NCBI GenBank assembly: GCA_023436495.1
Contig: JAEZIT010000026.1
Coordinates: forward strand, 1-45,453
DNA: 45,453 nucleotides
Direction: 5' to 3'
Source of the DNA: Acidobacteriota bacterium
Lineage (GTDB): Bacteria; Acidobacteriota; Blastocatellia; Pyrinomonadales; Pyrinomonadaceae
The translations under genes were made by a program, and so were the position numbers. Positions 16,388 through 24,941 of the stretch are shown piece after piece. The notes below the pieces were generated by a model. That model searched no databases, was not told where the DNA came from, and was given only the letters and a program-made list of their open reading frames with translations. The stretch's first letter is position 1; every line of letters starts with the position of its first letter.

Positions 16388-16396
16388 TGTTAGAAT
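16388..16396 (+). promoter_or_regulatory. Extended -10 giving a leaderless start (SbcD-like gene)
   Basis: TGTTAGAAT ends exactly 6 nt before ATG 16403, so the predicted transcription start is the A of the start codon. No ribosome binding site is present. Confidence 0.55.
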
Positions 16397-16402
16397 TAGG
16401 TA

Positions 16403-17653
16403 ATGAAATTCCTTCACATTTCCGACGTGCACTTAGGCTGCACCCGGTACCAATTGGCAGAAAGCCCGCGCGATTTCTTCGATTCATGGATCGACGTCCT
16501 CAAGCGCTATGCCATCGACGAACGCGTCGATTTCGTTCTTATGTGCGGCGATTTCTTTCATAAACGAAGCGTTCCGCCGGAAACAATGAATTACGCATTC
16601 GCCGGCCTAAGCATGCTAAAAGATGCGGGAATTCCCGTCGTTTCGATCGAAGGCAACCATGACCAAAAACACAACGACAGCGATTATAGCTGGCTGCGCT
16701 CGCTCGCAAACTGGAATCTTTTATATCTACTCGAACCGACCAACATCGACGGCAAACTGACCTATCGACCGTGGAACGGTGCGAAGGGCGGTTATATCGA
16801 TATCGGACGGGCAAGGATCTTCGGTTCGGACTGGTACGGCGCATCCGCGAACTGGGCGATCCCGATGCTGACCAAAGCCATCGCGGAAAACCGACGCGAA
16901 GGCGCGTTCCATATCCTACTGCTTCACACGGATGTCGAAGGCCATCAAACGCATCCGCTGCCCGCTCTCTCGATCGCGGCCCTGCAGGAACTGCGTTCCG
17001 TCACAGATTATGTCGGACTAGGCCACACTCACAAGCATTTTGAGATAGATAACTGGGTCTTTAATCCCGGTTCGCTCGAAATTACCAGTATCGACGAATA
17101 TCGCGAAGAACGCGGCGCCTATCTCGTCGAGGTTGCCGATGACAACACTGTCACGGCAACGCATGTCCGCGATTATCGTCAGCGGCCGTTCCAGCGTATT
17201 TCGTTCGAAGTTTCAAATTACGCCGACCCGAAGGACATCACCGAAGATCTGCTGAAAGAAGCGAAGCTCACTGTCCGCGTTGCCGAACATGGCAAGCCGC
17301 AGCCGATCGTCGAAGTCACTCTTCGCGGCAGGCTCGGATTTCCGAATTCGCTGCTCGAGACGCAGAAGATCCGTGACGAGATACAGTTAATGGCGAAGGC
17401 CCTGCACGTTCGCATAAAGAACCATTCGGTTCCCGTCGAATATGCCGTCGCCGCGGACGTCGACGAAGATTCCACACGCGAAATGCTGGAACGCCGCGTA
17501 ATCGAAGACCTCGTGATCCGCGATAATCGATTTAAAGCCAGGGCCGACACGATATCCGACGCCGTTATTGGCGCCAAGCGCCTTGCTCTAGGCGACGAAC
17601 CGCCGGAGAAGATCGTGGATTTCCTGGAACAAAAGGTCTCGGCACCGTTATAG
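16403..17653 (+). CDS. SbcD/Mre11-like DNA repair metallophosphoesterase
   Basis: A 416-residue calcineurin-like phosphoesterase of the Mre11/SbcD type, which processes DNA ends. The metal-binding motifs occur in order: HISDVHLG (Asp8, His10), MCGDFFHKR (Asp50), EGNHDQKH (Asn85, His86), LLLHTDVEGH and GLGHTHKHFE. A capping domain follows (DITEDLLKEAKLTVRV). The last ~80 residues are charged and helical, and end in PEKIVDFLEQKV, where SbcD proteins normally contact SbcC. No sbcC/rad50 gene lies next to it, which is unusual, so the partner must be elsewhere or the enzyme acts alone. Confidence 0.85.
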   Translation: MKFLHISDVHLGCTRYQLAESPRDFFDSWIDVLKRYAIDERVDFVLMCGDFFHKRSVPPETMNYAFAGLSMLKDAGIPVVSIEGNHDQKHNDSDYSWLRSLANWNLLYLLEPTNIDGKLTYRPWNGAKGGYIDIGRARIFGSDWYGASANWAIPMLTKAIAENRREGAFHILLLHTDVEGHQTHPLPALSIAALQELRSVTDYVGLGHTHKHFEIDNWVFNPGSLEITSIDEYREERGAYLVEVADDNTVTATHVRDYRQRPFQRISFEVSNYADPKDITEDLLKEAKLTVRVAEHGKPQPIVEVTLRGRLGFPNSLLETQKIRDEIQLMAKALHVRIKNHSVPVEYAVAADVDEDSTREMLERRVIEDLVIRDNRFKARADTISDAVIGAKRLALGDEPPEKIVDFLEQKVSAPL

Positions 17654-17676
17654 GCGGACAGGGATGAAATTGAGAA

Positions 17677-18375
17677 ATGTCTGAAGCTTTCGAAAAAGTA
17701 AACGGCATCCGGCACCTGCCCTTATTTCCGCTGCCGCTCGTACTGCTGCCGAACGAGGTACTTCCTCTCCACATCTTCGAACCGCGCTACCGACAGTTGT
17801 TCGCGGACATTGAAAAAGAGCGGAATTTGTTCGGCGTCGTCACGGTCAACACGGAATCGCCTGGAATCGATAAACCGGCGAGGGGCTCGATCGGATGCGT
17901 AGCGGAGGTCCGCGAGACCGAGGCCCTTCCCGATGGCCGCTCCAATATCGTAAGCATCGGCGTTATTCGATTTCGCCTGCTCGGTTATGTCGAGACCGGC
18001 GAGCCGTATTTTGTTGGTGATGTAGAATTTTTCGAAGACGAAGCAGAAGATGAATCCGTTTTGCAGCCGCTGGCAGACGAGGTTTTTGAACTTTTCGAAC
18101 GCGTCGCCAAGGCCGCGTTTCAAATAAGCGGCAGCCGCGGCCGTTTTCCCGAAATACCGCGTACGACGCCCGAACTTCTATCATTTCTCATCACCGCCGC
18201 TTTCAATCTCGAGAACGAAATGAAATATGCGATGTTAGAAATGACACAGGCCTCGCTTCGCCTCGAAAAGCTCCGCGAGATCCTGCAGCAAGCCGTAACC
18301 AAAATGGAAGAGAGCGCCGATATCCACGAGATATCCCGGACGAACGGCCACGCCCGCAAGGACATCGGCCTTTAA
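17677..18375 (+). CDS. LON peptidase substrate-binding-domain protein
   Basis: A 232-residue stand-alone Lon N-terminal (PUA-like) domain protein without ATPase or protease domains. It starts with the typical LPLFPLPLVLLPNEVLPLHI and FEPRYRQLFADIEKE and continues with FGVVTVNTES and IVSIGVIRFRLL. The C-terminal ~70 residues are helical (LEKLREILQQAVTKMEES), as in other proteins of this family. Its role is unknown; such proteins may bind substrates or adaptors. It starts 23 nt after the SbcD-like gene and is probably co-transcribed. Its stop is 3 nt from the stop of the convergent alpha/beta-hydrolase-fold gene. Confidence 0.9.
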   Translation: MSEAFEKVNGIRHLPLFPLPLVLLPNEVLPLHIFEPRYRQLFADIEKERNLFGVVTVNTESPGIDKPARGSIGCVAEVRETEALPDGRSNIVSIGVIRFRLLGYVETGEPYFVGDVEFFEDEAEDESVLQPLADEVFELFERVAKAAFQISGSRGRFPEIPRTTPELLSFLITAAFNLENEMKYAMLEMTQASLRLEKLREILQQAVTKMEESADIHEISRTNGHARKDIGL

Positions 18376-18378
18376 TGC

Positions 18379-19338
18379 CTAATTCATCATCGATTTGAAA
18401 AATTCGACTACACGCTGGTCGTATGCCTGCGACCGGTCGACCGACGCGTTCATAATGCTGTAGCCCGACGGGCTAAGGTCCAACTGCGATTCGACGTTCA
18501 CGCCCGGCGGGAAGCACTTGCCAACCTTCATCGACGATTCCTGAAATCCTGGAGCGTCCAATCCCGCAAGTACCAATACACGCTGAGCCGCGACCGTTCG
18601 TGCCTGAATACATCCGGCGTTCTCTTCATACGAACCATCGTAAAAATAAAGGCTCGTCCCGAGCGACGCGAATTTTGACGTGACAGCGCTTGCGAACGGA
18701 AAGCGTCTATCGACCGCCGCGCCGAGGACCGCGTCCGTGTTCTGCGGCACCGAATCCAGCACGAGAGTCCGTACCGTCGGGTCTGCGGCTGCGGCTGCCA
18801 GTGCCGCCGTCGCTCCCATTTCAATACCGAATATTCCGATCGACTGTCCGACCAGCGGCGTGTTTGCGGGCGTTCTCAAACTACGCAAATAGGCGATGTC
18901 GGTGATCGCGTCTGCGCCTTCCCTACTGCCGAACGAAGAGTAATTTACCGCGGGTGCTTCGCCATGGCCGCGCTGGTCCGGCATCAGCACCGTAAAATTC
19001 GTTGCCTCGTTCAGCTTTACCCCGAGATTCAGCATATACGATCGGTCGGCCCCGTATTTGTGCAGCAGGATAACGCCGGGCGAACCCTCGGCTCCGCGCA
19101 GCAGCCATCCGCGGGCGGGCGTCCCATCCTGGTTCTTCCACGACTCGTCCGTGATCTGAGCTCCGCGCGAGCTAAGCAACCCGTATTTTTCGGGCCTGAC
19201 CAAATAAGGTGCACGCGGCGGCTGTGACGATTCGTGGACGAGCCAAACCGAACCTGAAACGACCGCAAGTACCAGCACGATAACTGCGGGCAAAAATAGA
19301 CGATAAAAACTTAGAAATAAACGCTTTACTTTAGCCAT
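18379..19338 (-). CDS. Membrane-anchored alpha/beta-hydrolase-fold protein lacking the nucleophile serine
   Basis: A 319-residue protein with an N-terminal membrane anchor (residues ~10-32, LFLPAVIVLVLAVVSGSVWL) and an alpha/beta-hydrolase fold (GVILLHKYGADRS, LMPDQRGHGEAP). The nucleophile elbow, normally GxSxG, reads FGIEMGATAA: Glu173 (codon 18820-18822) replaces Ser. The C-terminal part, where the catalytic His is expected (NASVDRSQAYDQRVVEFF), has no histidine. The fold is therefore kept but the Ser-His dyad is lost, which suggests a binding or structural role, or a different mechanism. The gene is intact and sits alone, divergent from the S55 protein gene. Confidence 0.8.
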   Translation of the reverse strand: MAKVKRLFLSFYRLFLPAVIVLVLAVVSGSVWLVHESSQPPRAPYLVRPEKYGLLSSRGAQITDESWKNQDGTPARGWLLRGAEGSPGVILLHKYGADRSYMLNLGVKLNEATNFTVLMPDQRGHGEAPAVNYSSFGSREGADAITDIAYLRSLRTPANTPLVGQSIGIFGIEMGATAALAAAAADPTVRTLVLDSVPQNTDAVLGAAVDRRFPFASAVTSKFASLGTSLYFYDGSYEENAGCIQARTVAAQRVLVLAGLDAPGFQESSMKVGKCFPPGVNVESQLDLSPSGYSIMNASVDRSQAYDQRVVEFFKSMMN

Positions 19339-19475
19339 ATACAGCGGGTTTTAAAGATTGTGCAACCGGAAACGGTTTAAGCGAGTCTTACTGAAAGCCC
19401 ATTAGAAAAAGGCTTTCGATATGCTGCCTAAAATGGTAACATATTCGGCATTCCCAAAGGAAGTTGTTTTTAACG

Positions 19476-21347
19476 ATGAAAATTGCGCGTTACCTGTCTC
19501 CGTTAGCTATCATCCTGACCCTTTCGTTCAGTAATTTCGCACAGATCAACGCTGTAAAGAGCGGTAATGCCGGCACGCGCTCGGTGAAGACCGATCTTAT
19601 GCCGCTGTCCGAACTGAAGGAAGGAATGCGCGGAACCGCCAAGACCGTTTTCCGCGGAAGCGAACCCGAGGAATTCAACGTTGAGATCCTAGGAGTAGTC
19701 CCCGGCGGCATCGGCCCGAATCAGGACATGATCGTCGGCCGTCTGAGCGGCGGCAATGCTGAAAGGACCAGCGTTTTCGCGGGAATGTCCGGATCGCCGG
19801 TTTACATAAATGGAAAACTTGTCGGCGCGATCTCATACAGCTTCCCTTTTTCGAAAGAGCCGATCTGCGGCATAACGCCGATCGAGCAGATGATCGAGAT
19901 ATTCGAGCAGAACGAGATTTCACGCCCTGCAGCTGCGGAACCTCGGGCCATCTCGTTTTCCGAACTAGCATCGACATCATTACCGTTCGATCACGGAACT
20001 GAACGCGGTCCGTCCGGAGCCGTCGTTGCCTCGTCGCCAAATTCGGGACTAGCGGCCGTTGCCGGGCAGTCGTTTCAGCCCATCGCCACACCGCTTACGT
20101 TTTCCGGATTTTCGCAGCAGACGCTCGACTTTTTTGCACCGCAGCTAATGTCCGCAGGCCTTCTGCCGGTCAACGCTGCTGGAGGAGCCTCACGGATCGC
20201 TCCGATGAAGCCCGCTGACGAAACAACGCTCGTAGGCGGCGATTCCGTATCGATGCATCTGACGCGCGGCGATTTCAGTCTCGCAGCGGCCGGTACCGTG
20301 ACCTTTCGTGACGGCGAAAAGGTATACGCGTTTGGCCATCCGTTTCTCAGCCTCGGCAGTTCGGACCTCCCGATGTCCGAATCGAGCGTCGTCACCGTCA
20401 TCCCGAACATCAATAATTCGTTCAAGCTCGCCGTTCCGTCATCAATGGTCGGCAGTATGACGCAGGACAGGGCCACCGGCGTCTTCGGAAAACTCGGCGT
20501 CGCGCCAAAGATGATCCCTGTAAAGATCGAGCTTGTCACCAGCCGCGGCCGAAAGGAAACACTTAATTTTGAAGTCGCAAAAGACGATACGCTGACGCCG
20601 CTGCTGTTAAACATGGCGGTTTACAATTCGATCATCGCCAATGAACGCGGCATCGGCGATTCGACCATAACACTTTCCGGCAAGGTAGCGGTAAAGGGCC
20701 AGCCGCCCATCAAACTCAACCGCCGGTTTGCGGGCCAGCAGGCCTCTCAGTTTGCTGCAGGCTCGGTCGCCGTACCGGTCAGCACGCTGCTGCGAAGCCG
20801 TTTCGACGGGCTTGAGATCGGCGGCATCACGCTGAATTTCACTTCGTCTGACGGCAGCAAGACCGCGTCGATCGAGCGTATCGCCGTCGACCGTTCACAG
20901 GTTCGGCCCGGCGAGACAGTCGAGGTCCAGGCTTTCGCACGGACCGATTCGGGCAAGGTGCTGGTCCAGCGAATTCCCGTTAAGATTCCCGAAGACACGC
21001 CCGCCGGCCCGCTGTCGATAATGGTCGCCGACGGAAATTCGATACAGCAGAACGCCGCGATACAACAGTTCGTGCCGAAAAATCTGCCTGAATTGATCGA
21101 TACGATCAATAAGATGAAGACTTCGGACCACCTTTACGTACAGACGTTCCGCACGACCAGCGGCGCTATTATTGGAATAAGCGAAATGCCGAACCTTCCT
21201 CCGTCAATGCTCGCAACGCTCAATAACGACCGGACAGTCGGCGGCGTAAAACCTTCTGTCCAGACGATCGTTACGGAAGACGAGATCGCGCCTTCAGAAT
21301 TCATTATCACCGGACAACAAACTCTTGCGATCCAGGTAGTTAAATAA
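19476..21347 (+). CDS. SpoIVB-like S55 peptidase domain protein, secreted
   Basis: A 623-residue protein with an N-terminal signal peptide (residues 1-22, LSPLAIILTLSFSNFAQ). The S55 serine motif FAGMSGSPVYINGKLVGAI is at residues ~101-119 (Ser105). The histidine motif GTVTFRDGEKVYAFGHPF is at ~273-290 (His288), followed by TGVFGKLG. In B. subtilis SpoIVB the histidine precedes the serine, so this protein has the two halves in swapped order. The C-terminal ~200 residues are beta-rich, probably Ig-like. The organism shows no other sporulation gene here, so a periplasmic role is more likely. The ATG at 19476 is preferred over TTG 19464; AAGGAAG lies ~12 nt upstream. Confidence 0.85.
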   Translation: MKIARYLSPLAIILTLSFSNFAQINAVKSGNAGTRSVKTDLMPLSELKEGMRGTAKTVFRGSEPEEFNVEILGVVPGGIGPNQDMIVGRLSGGNAERTSVFAGMSGSPVYINGKLVGAISYSFPFSKEPICGITPIEQMIEIFEQNEISRPAAAEPRAISFSELASTSLPFDHGTERGPSGAVVASSPNSGLAAVAGQSFQPIATPLTFSGFSQQTLDFFAPQLMSAGLLPVNAAGGASRIAPMKPADETTLVGGDSVSMHLTRGDFSLAAAGTVTFRDGEKVYAFGHPFLSLGSSDLPMSESSVVTVIPNINNSFKLAVPSSMVGSMTQDRATGVFGKLGVAPKMIPVKIELVTSRGRKETLNFEVAKDDTLTPLLLNMAVYNSIIANERGIGDSTITLSGKVAVKGQPPIKLNRRFAGQQASQFAAGSVAVPVSTLLRSRFDGLEIGGITLNFTSSDGSKTASIERIAVDRSQVRPGETVEVQAFARTDSGKVLVQRIPVKIPEDTPAGPLSIMVADGNSIQQNAAIQQFVPKNLPELIDTINKMKTSDHLYVQTFRTTSGAIIGISEMPNLPPSMLATLNNDRTVGGVKPSVQTIVTEDEIAPSEFIITGQQTLAIQVVK

Positions 21348-21370
21348 GCGGATTTGTGTAGATCGTACTT

Positions 21371-21399
21371 AAATGACGGGGCTCATGCCCGTCATTTTT
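21371..21399 (+). terminator. Intrinsic terminator of the S55 peptidase gene
   Basis: AAATGACGGG (21371-21380) pairs perfectly with CCCGTCATTT (21388-21397) around a 7-nt loop, ending in T5. Confidence 0.9.
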
Positions 21400-21483
21400 G
21401 TTTGCTTGACGCCCATCCACTCATCTTTTGCGCCTCCCGGCATCCGCCCTGACAATTCGTTCCGGAAAATTGACACGCTGTTA

Positions 21484-21489
21484 TATACT
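21484..21489 (+). promoter_or_regulatory. -10 element giving a leaderless GTG start (alarmone hydrolase)
   Basis: TATACT ends 5 nt before GTG 21495. A TTGACA at 21470-21475 lies only 8 bp upstream of it, too close to act as its -35 box. Confidence 0.4.
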
Positions 21490-21494
21490 GGAAT

Positions 21495-22049
21495 GTGAAT
21501 AACCTAAACCAACTATTAAAAGCCGCAAGTTTCGCCGCTCAAAAACACACGGGCCATAGCCGAAAGGGCAGCAACGCCGAACCTTACATCAACCACCCGC
21601 TCGAAGTCGCAAATATGATCGCCAATGTCGGCGGTATCGACGATTACGACGTTCTCATCGCTGCCATTCTTCACGACACGGTCGAGGACGTAGGCGTCAC
21701 GCGTGAGGAGATAGCCGAACGCTGGGGCGAAGAGGTCGCATCGATCGTCGCCGAGGTAACGGACGACAAGTCTCTGCCGAAACCGGAGCGCAAACGCCTG
21801 CAGGTCGAGCATGCGCCGCATCTATCGCGAAAAGCAAAACTCGTGAAGATCGCGGACAAGATCAGCAATATCCGCGATGTGACGAACAATCCGCCAAAGG
21901 ATTGGGACATGCAGCGCCGGATCGACTATGTAATTTGGGGCGAAAATGTCGTCGCGGGCCTAAGGGGAACGAACGCGGCACTTGAAATGCTGTTCGATGA
22001 AACCGCCGAAGCGGCGAAGAAGCGATTTATCGAGGGCTCCGCGGAATAA
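21495..22049 (+). CDS. Small alarmone hydrolase (MESH1-like HD-domain ppGpp hydrolase)
   Basis: A 184-residue HD-domain protein equivalent to the hydrolase half of RelA/SpoT. It removes the 3'-diphosphate from (p)ppGpp or, as in MESH1, may act on NADPH. Motifs visible: FAAQKHTGHSRKG, YINHPLEVAN (first metal His), AAILHDTVED (HD pair) and LVKIADKISNIRDV. There is no synthetase, TGS or ACT domain. The start is GTG 21495, directly after a TATACT element. The gene is isolated by an upstream terminator and a convergent moaE, so it is probably expressed alone. Confidence 0.9.
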   Translation: MNNLNQLLKAASFAAQKHTGHSRKGSNAEPYINHPLEVANMIANVGGIDDYDVLIAAILHDTVEDVGVTREEIAERWGEEVASIVAEVTDDKSLPKPERKRLQVEHAPHLSRKAKLVKIADKISNIRDVTNNPPKDWDMQRRIDYVIWGENVVAGLRGTNAALEMLFDETAEAAKKRFIEGSAE

Positions 22050-22050
22050 G

Positions 22051-22467
22051 CTATTCCTGGCCTTCAACCCAAGTCTCGCCGTCAGCATAAACTTCCTTTT
22101 TCCAGATCGGGACCGTCCGCTTTAGCTCACGGATCAGCCATTCGCAGGCCTCAAAAGCGGCGCGGCGGTGCGGAGCCGCAACCGTGATCGCGACGCTCGT
22201 CTCTCCGATCTCTAGTTTCCCAAGTCGGTGGATAATGCCGACACTGGCGATCTCAAATCTGCCGCGAGCATCGACGATCAGTTTCTTCATTTCCTTGATC
22301 GCCATCGGTTCGTAGGCTTCATACTCGAGGTACAACGTTTCTCGGCCTCTTGTAAATCTACGAACATAACCGTCGAGCGTGACCGTCGCCCCGCATTCTT
22401 CGGGGACATTGCGGCGAGCGGCGGAGCCGATTTCTATAGGATCGGTCGTCAGTTCGGTAAAATCCAT
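22051..22467 (-). CDS. moaE: Molybdopterin synthase catalytic subunit
   Basis: MoaE transfers two sulfurs from thiocarboxylated MoaD to precursor Z (cPMP) to make molybdopterin. The 138-residue product matches the family, with GATVTLDGYVRRFTRG, LEYEAYEPMAIKEM, VGIIHRLGKLEIGETSVAI, the APHRRAAFEACEW stretch and the catalytic VPIWKKEVY. It lies directly after moaD on the minus strand (the moaD stop is the three bases before the moaE ATG), so both are translated from one mRNA. No other molybdenum cofactor gene and no molybdoenzyme is in the window. Confidence 0.94.
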   Translation of the reverse strand: MDFTELTTDPIEIGSAARRNVPEECGATVTLDGYVRRFTRGRETLYLEYEAYEPMAIKEMKKLIVDARGRFEIASVGIIHRLGKLEIGETSVAITVAAPHRRAAFEACEWLIRELKRTVPIWKKEVYADGETWVEGQE

Positions 22468-22707
22468 CTAACCTCCGGACACGGCGGTAAATACGGCTAT
22501 TTCATCGCCATCGTTGATGATCTCCGAGCCGCCGGCATATTCCTGGTTCACCGAATACAATAATTTGCGGCCGCGCAGCTCCGGGTGCAGTTCGGCAACT
22601 CGCTCGAAGACGGCCGCCGACGTAGTTTCCGGCTGCAGGTCTAGTTCGAGCCGTCGACGGCCCACGGCATCGGCCGTAGCTCCAAAAAAGAGTATGATCG
22701 CCTTCAT
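22468..22707 (-). CDS. moaD: Molybdopterin synthase sulfur carrier subunit
   Basis: MoaD is the ubiquitin-fold sulfur carrier of molybdopterin synthase. The 79-residue product starts MKAIILFFGATADAVGR and ends in FTAVSGG; the C-terminal Gly-Gly is where the thiocarboxylate is formed. It also shows the typical INDGDEIAVF. It is immediately followed by moaE. A ThiS assignment is unlikely because of the moaE partner and because a separate thiS lies at 25825-26028. Confidence 0.93.
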   Translation of the reverse strand: MKAIILFFGATADAVGRRRLELDLQPETTSAAVFERVAELHPELRGRKLLYSVNQEYAGGSEIINDGDEIAVFTAVSGG

Positions 22708-22761
22708 AACGGTATCTAACTCAATAATACAGGAATCTTCCGCATGCTGCCGTATTCACTG

Positions 22762-22767
22762 TATAAT
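22762..22767 (+). promoter_or_regulatory. -10 element upstream of the PLD-family gene
   Basis: TATAAT lies 3 nt before ATG 22771 and 21 nt before ATG 22789. The predicted start near 22774 would exclude ATG 22771 and leave a short leader with GGAG (22775-22778) before ATG 22789. Confidence 0.4.
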
Positions 22768-22788
22768 TTGATGTGGAGCGATCCTATT

Positions 22789-24216
22789 ATGGCCGTAAAA
22801 ATTGCAGACCGCGAACATCCGGCGATCGATCTTCCGGTCATTGGCGCTGATTTCATCGACGAGTCGTTCGAACGCGTGACGGACGCTCCGCTCATCGGCG
22901 GCAACTCGATACGGCTGCTGGTTGACGCAGCAGAAAACTACCCTGCGTGGATGAATGCCATCCGGTCGGCCGAAGACCGCATTTATTTTGAAAGCTATAT
23001 TATTCACGACGACGAACAAGGACGCATATTCGCCGACGCGTTGATCGAAAAGGCTCAGCAAGGCGTAGAGGTAAAGCTGATCTATGACTGGATGGGCGGA
23101 TTCAGCACGTCCCGCAGGTTCTGGAAACGCCTGATGCAAGGCGGCGTAGATGTGCGTTGTTATAATCCGCCACGGCTTTCCGACCCGCTCGGCGTCCTCA
23201 GCCGCGACCATCGGAAGTGTCTCGTTGTGGACGGCCGAATCGCATTCGTCAGCGGGCTCTGCGTCGGCCAGGATTGGGTCGGAAATCCTTCGACGAACAC
23301 TCCGCCCTGGCGCGATACCGGCGTAGAGGTCACAGGCCCGGCCGTGGCCGACGTCGAGCACGCATTTGCCGATGTCTGGGCGACGATGGGGCCTCGGATC
23401 GAACCGGAACGGCTCGCAAAGCGAAGTGATATACCTGACGCCGGCACGTCGAACGTCCGCATTGTAAAAAGTGCTCCATCCGGCGCCCATATCTATCGCT
23501 TCGACCAGCTCCTTGCCGCCGCCGCACGTGAGACCATGTGGCTGACGGACGCGTACTTCGTCGGTGTCCCATCGTACCTGCAGGCGATGAGAAGCGCCGC
23601 TATAGACGGCGTCGATGTGCGCGTACTGGTGCCGCAGGCGACCGACATCGCTATCATCCGCGACACGACACGTTCGACCTATCGTTCGCTCCTCGAATCG
23701 GGCATACGGGTCTTCGAATGGAACGGCACGATGGTCCACGCGAAGACCGCTGTGTTCGACGGCAGGTTCTCACGGGTCGGGTCCTCAAATATGAACATCG
23801 CAAGCTGGTTCGGAAATTACGAACTCGATGTCATCGTCGAAGATGAAGACTTTGGCAGTCAGATGAACGAGATGTTTCTTCGCGACCTTGAAAATTCGAC
23901 CGAGATCGTACTTTCAGACACCACTAACCGGAAACCTAAGAACCGGCGCCGCGGCAGAAAGGGCGGCGGCAGCGTCCGCAAGGCAACGGCCGGCGCGATC
24001 AACGCCGCGACATCGATCGGTTCCGCCATTGCTAAAAAATCGCATCTGGGCCCGGCGGAATCGCGGCTGCTCTTTTTTGCAGGCATGATCCTTTTAACCT
24101 ACGCGATCCTCCTCGCGTTCTTTCCGCGTGGTGCTTCTCTTCCGCTCATCGTCCTGCTGCTTATTCTGGCGATCCCAACGCTCTTTAAAGCCATCAAAAG
24201 TTACCGAGATCATTGA
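22789..24216 (+). CDS. Phospholipase D-family protein, cardiolipin-synthase-like, with C-terminal membrane segments
   Basis: A 475-residue protein with two HKD motifs: DHRKCLVVDGRIAFVSG (His141, Lys143, Asp148) and MVHAKTAVFDGRFSRVGSSN (His317, Lys319, Asp324), typical of bacterial cardiolipin synthases joining phosphatidylglycerol to another phospholipid. Unlike ClsA, it has no N-terminal membrane helices. Instead a basic linker (KPKNRRRGRKGGG, residues ~382-394) leads to two C-terminal helices (~427-446 and ~451-468). The start is uncertain: ATG 22771 and 22744 are also in frame. The stop overlaps the next gene's ATG (TGATG). E. coli has the same pairing of a Cls-type gene (clsB/ybhO) with an EEP gene (ybhP). 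Confidence 0.87.
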   Translation: MAVKIADREHPAIDLPVIGADFIDESFERVTDAPLIGGNSIRLLVDAAENYPAWMNAIRSAEDRIYFESYIIHDDEQGRIFADALIEKAQQGVEVKLIYDWMGGFSTSRRFWKRLMQGGVDVRCYNPPRLSDPLGVLSRDHRKCLVVDGRIAFVSGLCVGQDWVGNPSTNTPPWRDTGVEVTGPAVADVEHAFADVWATMGPRIEPERLAKRSDIPDAGTSNVRIVKSAPSGAHIYRFDQLLAAAARETMWLTDAYFVGVPSYLQAMRSAAIDGVDVRVLVPQATDIAIIRDTTRSTYRSLLESGIRVFEWNGTMVHAKTAVFDGRFSRVGSSNMNIASWFGNYELDVIVEDEDFGSQMNEMFLRDLENSTEIVLSDTTNRKPKNRRRGRKGGGSVRKATAGAINAATSIGSAIAKKSHLGPAESRLLFFAGMILLTYAILLAFFPRGASLPLIVLLLILAIPTLFKAIKSYRDH

Positions 24217-24941
24217 TGACAACAATTAGGATCGCTACATACAACATTCATAAATGCGTCGGAATGGACCGCAAATACTCGCCGGAGAGGATCGTCGACG
24301 TGCTTCGCGAAACTGATGCTGACGTCATCGCGCTGCAGGAAGTGCTGTCGCATTCGCGACCGGACCGCCGCGACCGCCAGGCCGAATTTATCGCCGAAGA
24401 GCTTGGGATGGAATTCCGAAAGGGCGAAAACCGCCTGATCGACGGCGGAGCATACGGTAACGTGATCCTGAGCCGCCTGCCGATCAAAAACGCCTGCAAC
24501 CACGACATCAGCGTTTCAAAATACGAACCCCGCGGCTGTCTGCACGCCGAGATCGAATTCGACGCCGGCCGGCCCGTGCATTTCATGAATATTCACATGG
24601 GCACATCGTATTTCGAACGCCGAAAACAGGTCCACAAACTGCTGGCCGGACATGTTCTTCACCAGCCCCACCTGGTCGGGCGGCGAATCGTTGCCGGTGA
24701 TTTTAATGAATGGATCAGCGGCATCACGACGCGGTTATTTCGCGCGAACTTTCAGAGCGTCGATGCCAAACTGCACCTTGGCACGAACCGAACATATCCC
24801 GGCATCATCCCGCTCGTCCATCTCGACCATGTCTACTTTGACACCGGTTTCAAACTGAAAAACGCATACCTGCACCGCAGCAAGACTGCCCTGATAGCAT
24901 CGGATCATCTTCCTGTGGTGGCCGAATTCGAACCTATTTGA
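24216..24941 (+). CDS. Endonuclease/exonuclease/phosphatase (EEP) family protein
   Basis: A 241-residue metal-dependent phosphodiesterase of the EEP superfamily (DNase I-like/inositol-phosphatase fold). Motifs in order: IATYNIHKC (Asn), VIALQEVLS (Glu), MNIHMGTS, VAGDFNEWIS (Asp, Asn) and IASDHLPVVAEF (Asp-His). No signal peptide or membrane segment. ATG 24216 overlaps the stop of the PLD-family gene by one base (TGATG), which indicates coupled translation. The pairing with a cardiolipin-synthase-like gene suggests a role in phospholipid metabolism, as proposed for YbhP-type proteins. Its 3' end overlaps the convergent thiG by 8 bp. Confidence 0.9.
   Translation: MTTIRIATYNIHKCVGMDRKYSPERIVDVLRETDADVIALQEVLSHSRPDRRDRQAEFIAEELGMEFRKGENRLIDGGAYGNVILSRLPIKNACNHDISVSKYEPRGCLHAEIEFDAGRPVHFMNIHMGTSYFERRKQVHKLLAGHVLHQPHLVGRRIVAGDFNEWISGITTRLFRANFQSVDAKLHLGTNRTYPGIIPLVHLDHVYFDTGFKLKNAYLHRSKTALIASDHLPVVAEFEPI

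Noticed and set aside
21470..21475. TTGACA as a -35 box for the alarmone hydrolase gene
   Set aside because: Only 8 bp separates it from TATACT; a sigma-70 spacer is about 17 bp. The same wrong spacing occurs at 28508-28527, so both were left out of the promoter calls.
22756..23739. 327-codon open frame antisense to the PLD-family gene
   Set aside because: Mirror frame of a gene with two intact HKD motifs; no start signal and no recognisable domain.
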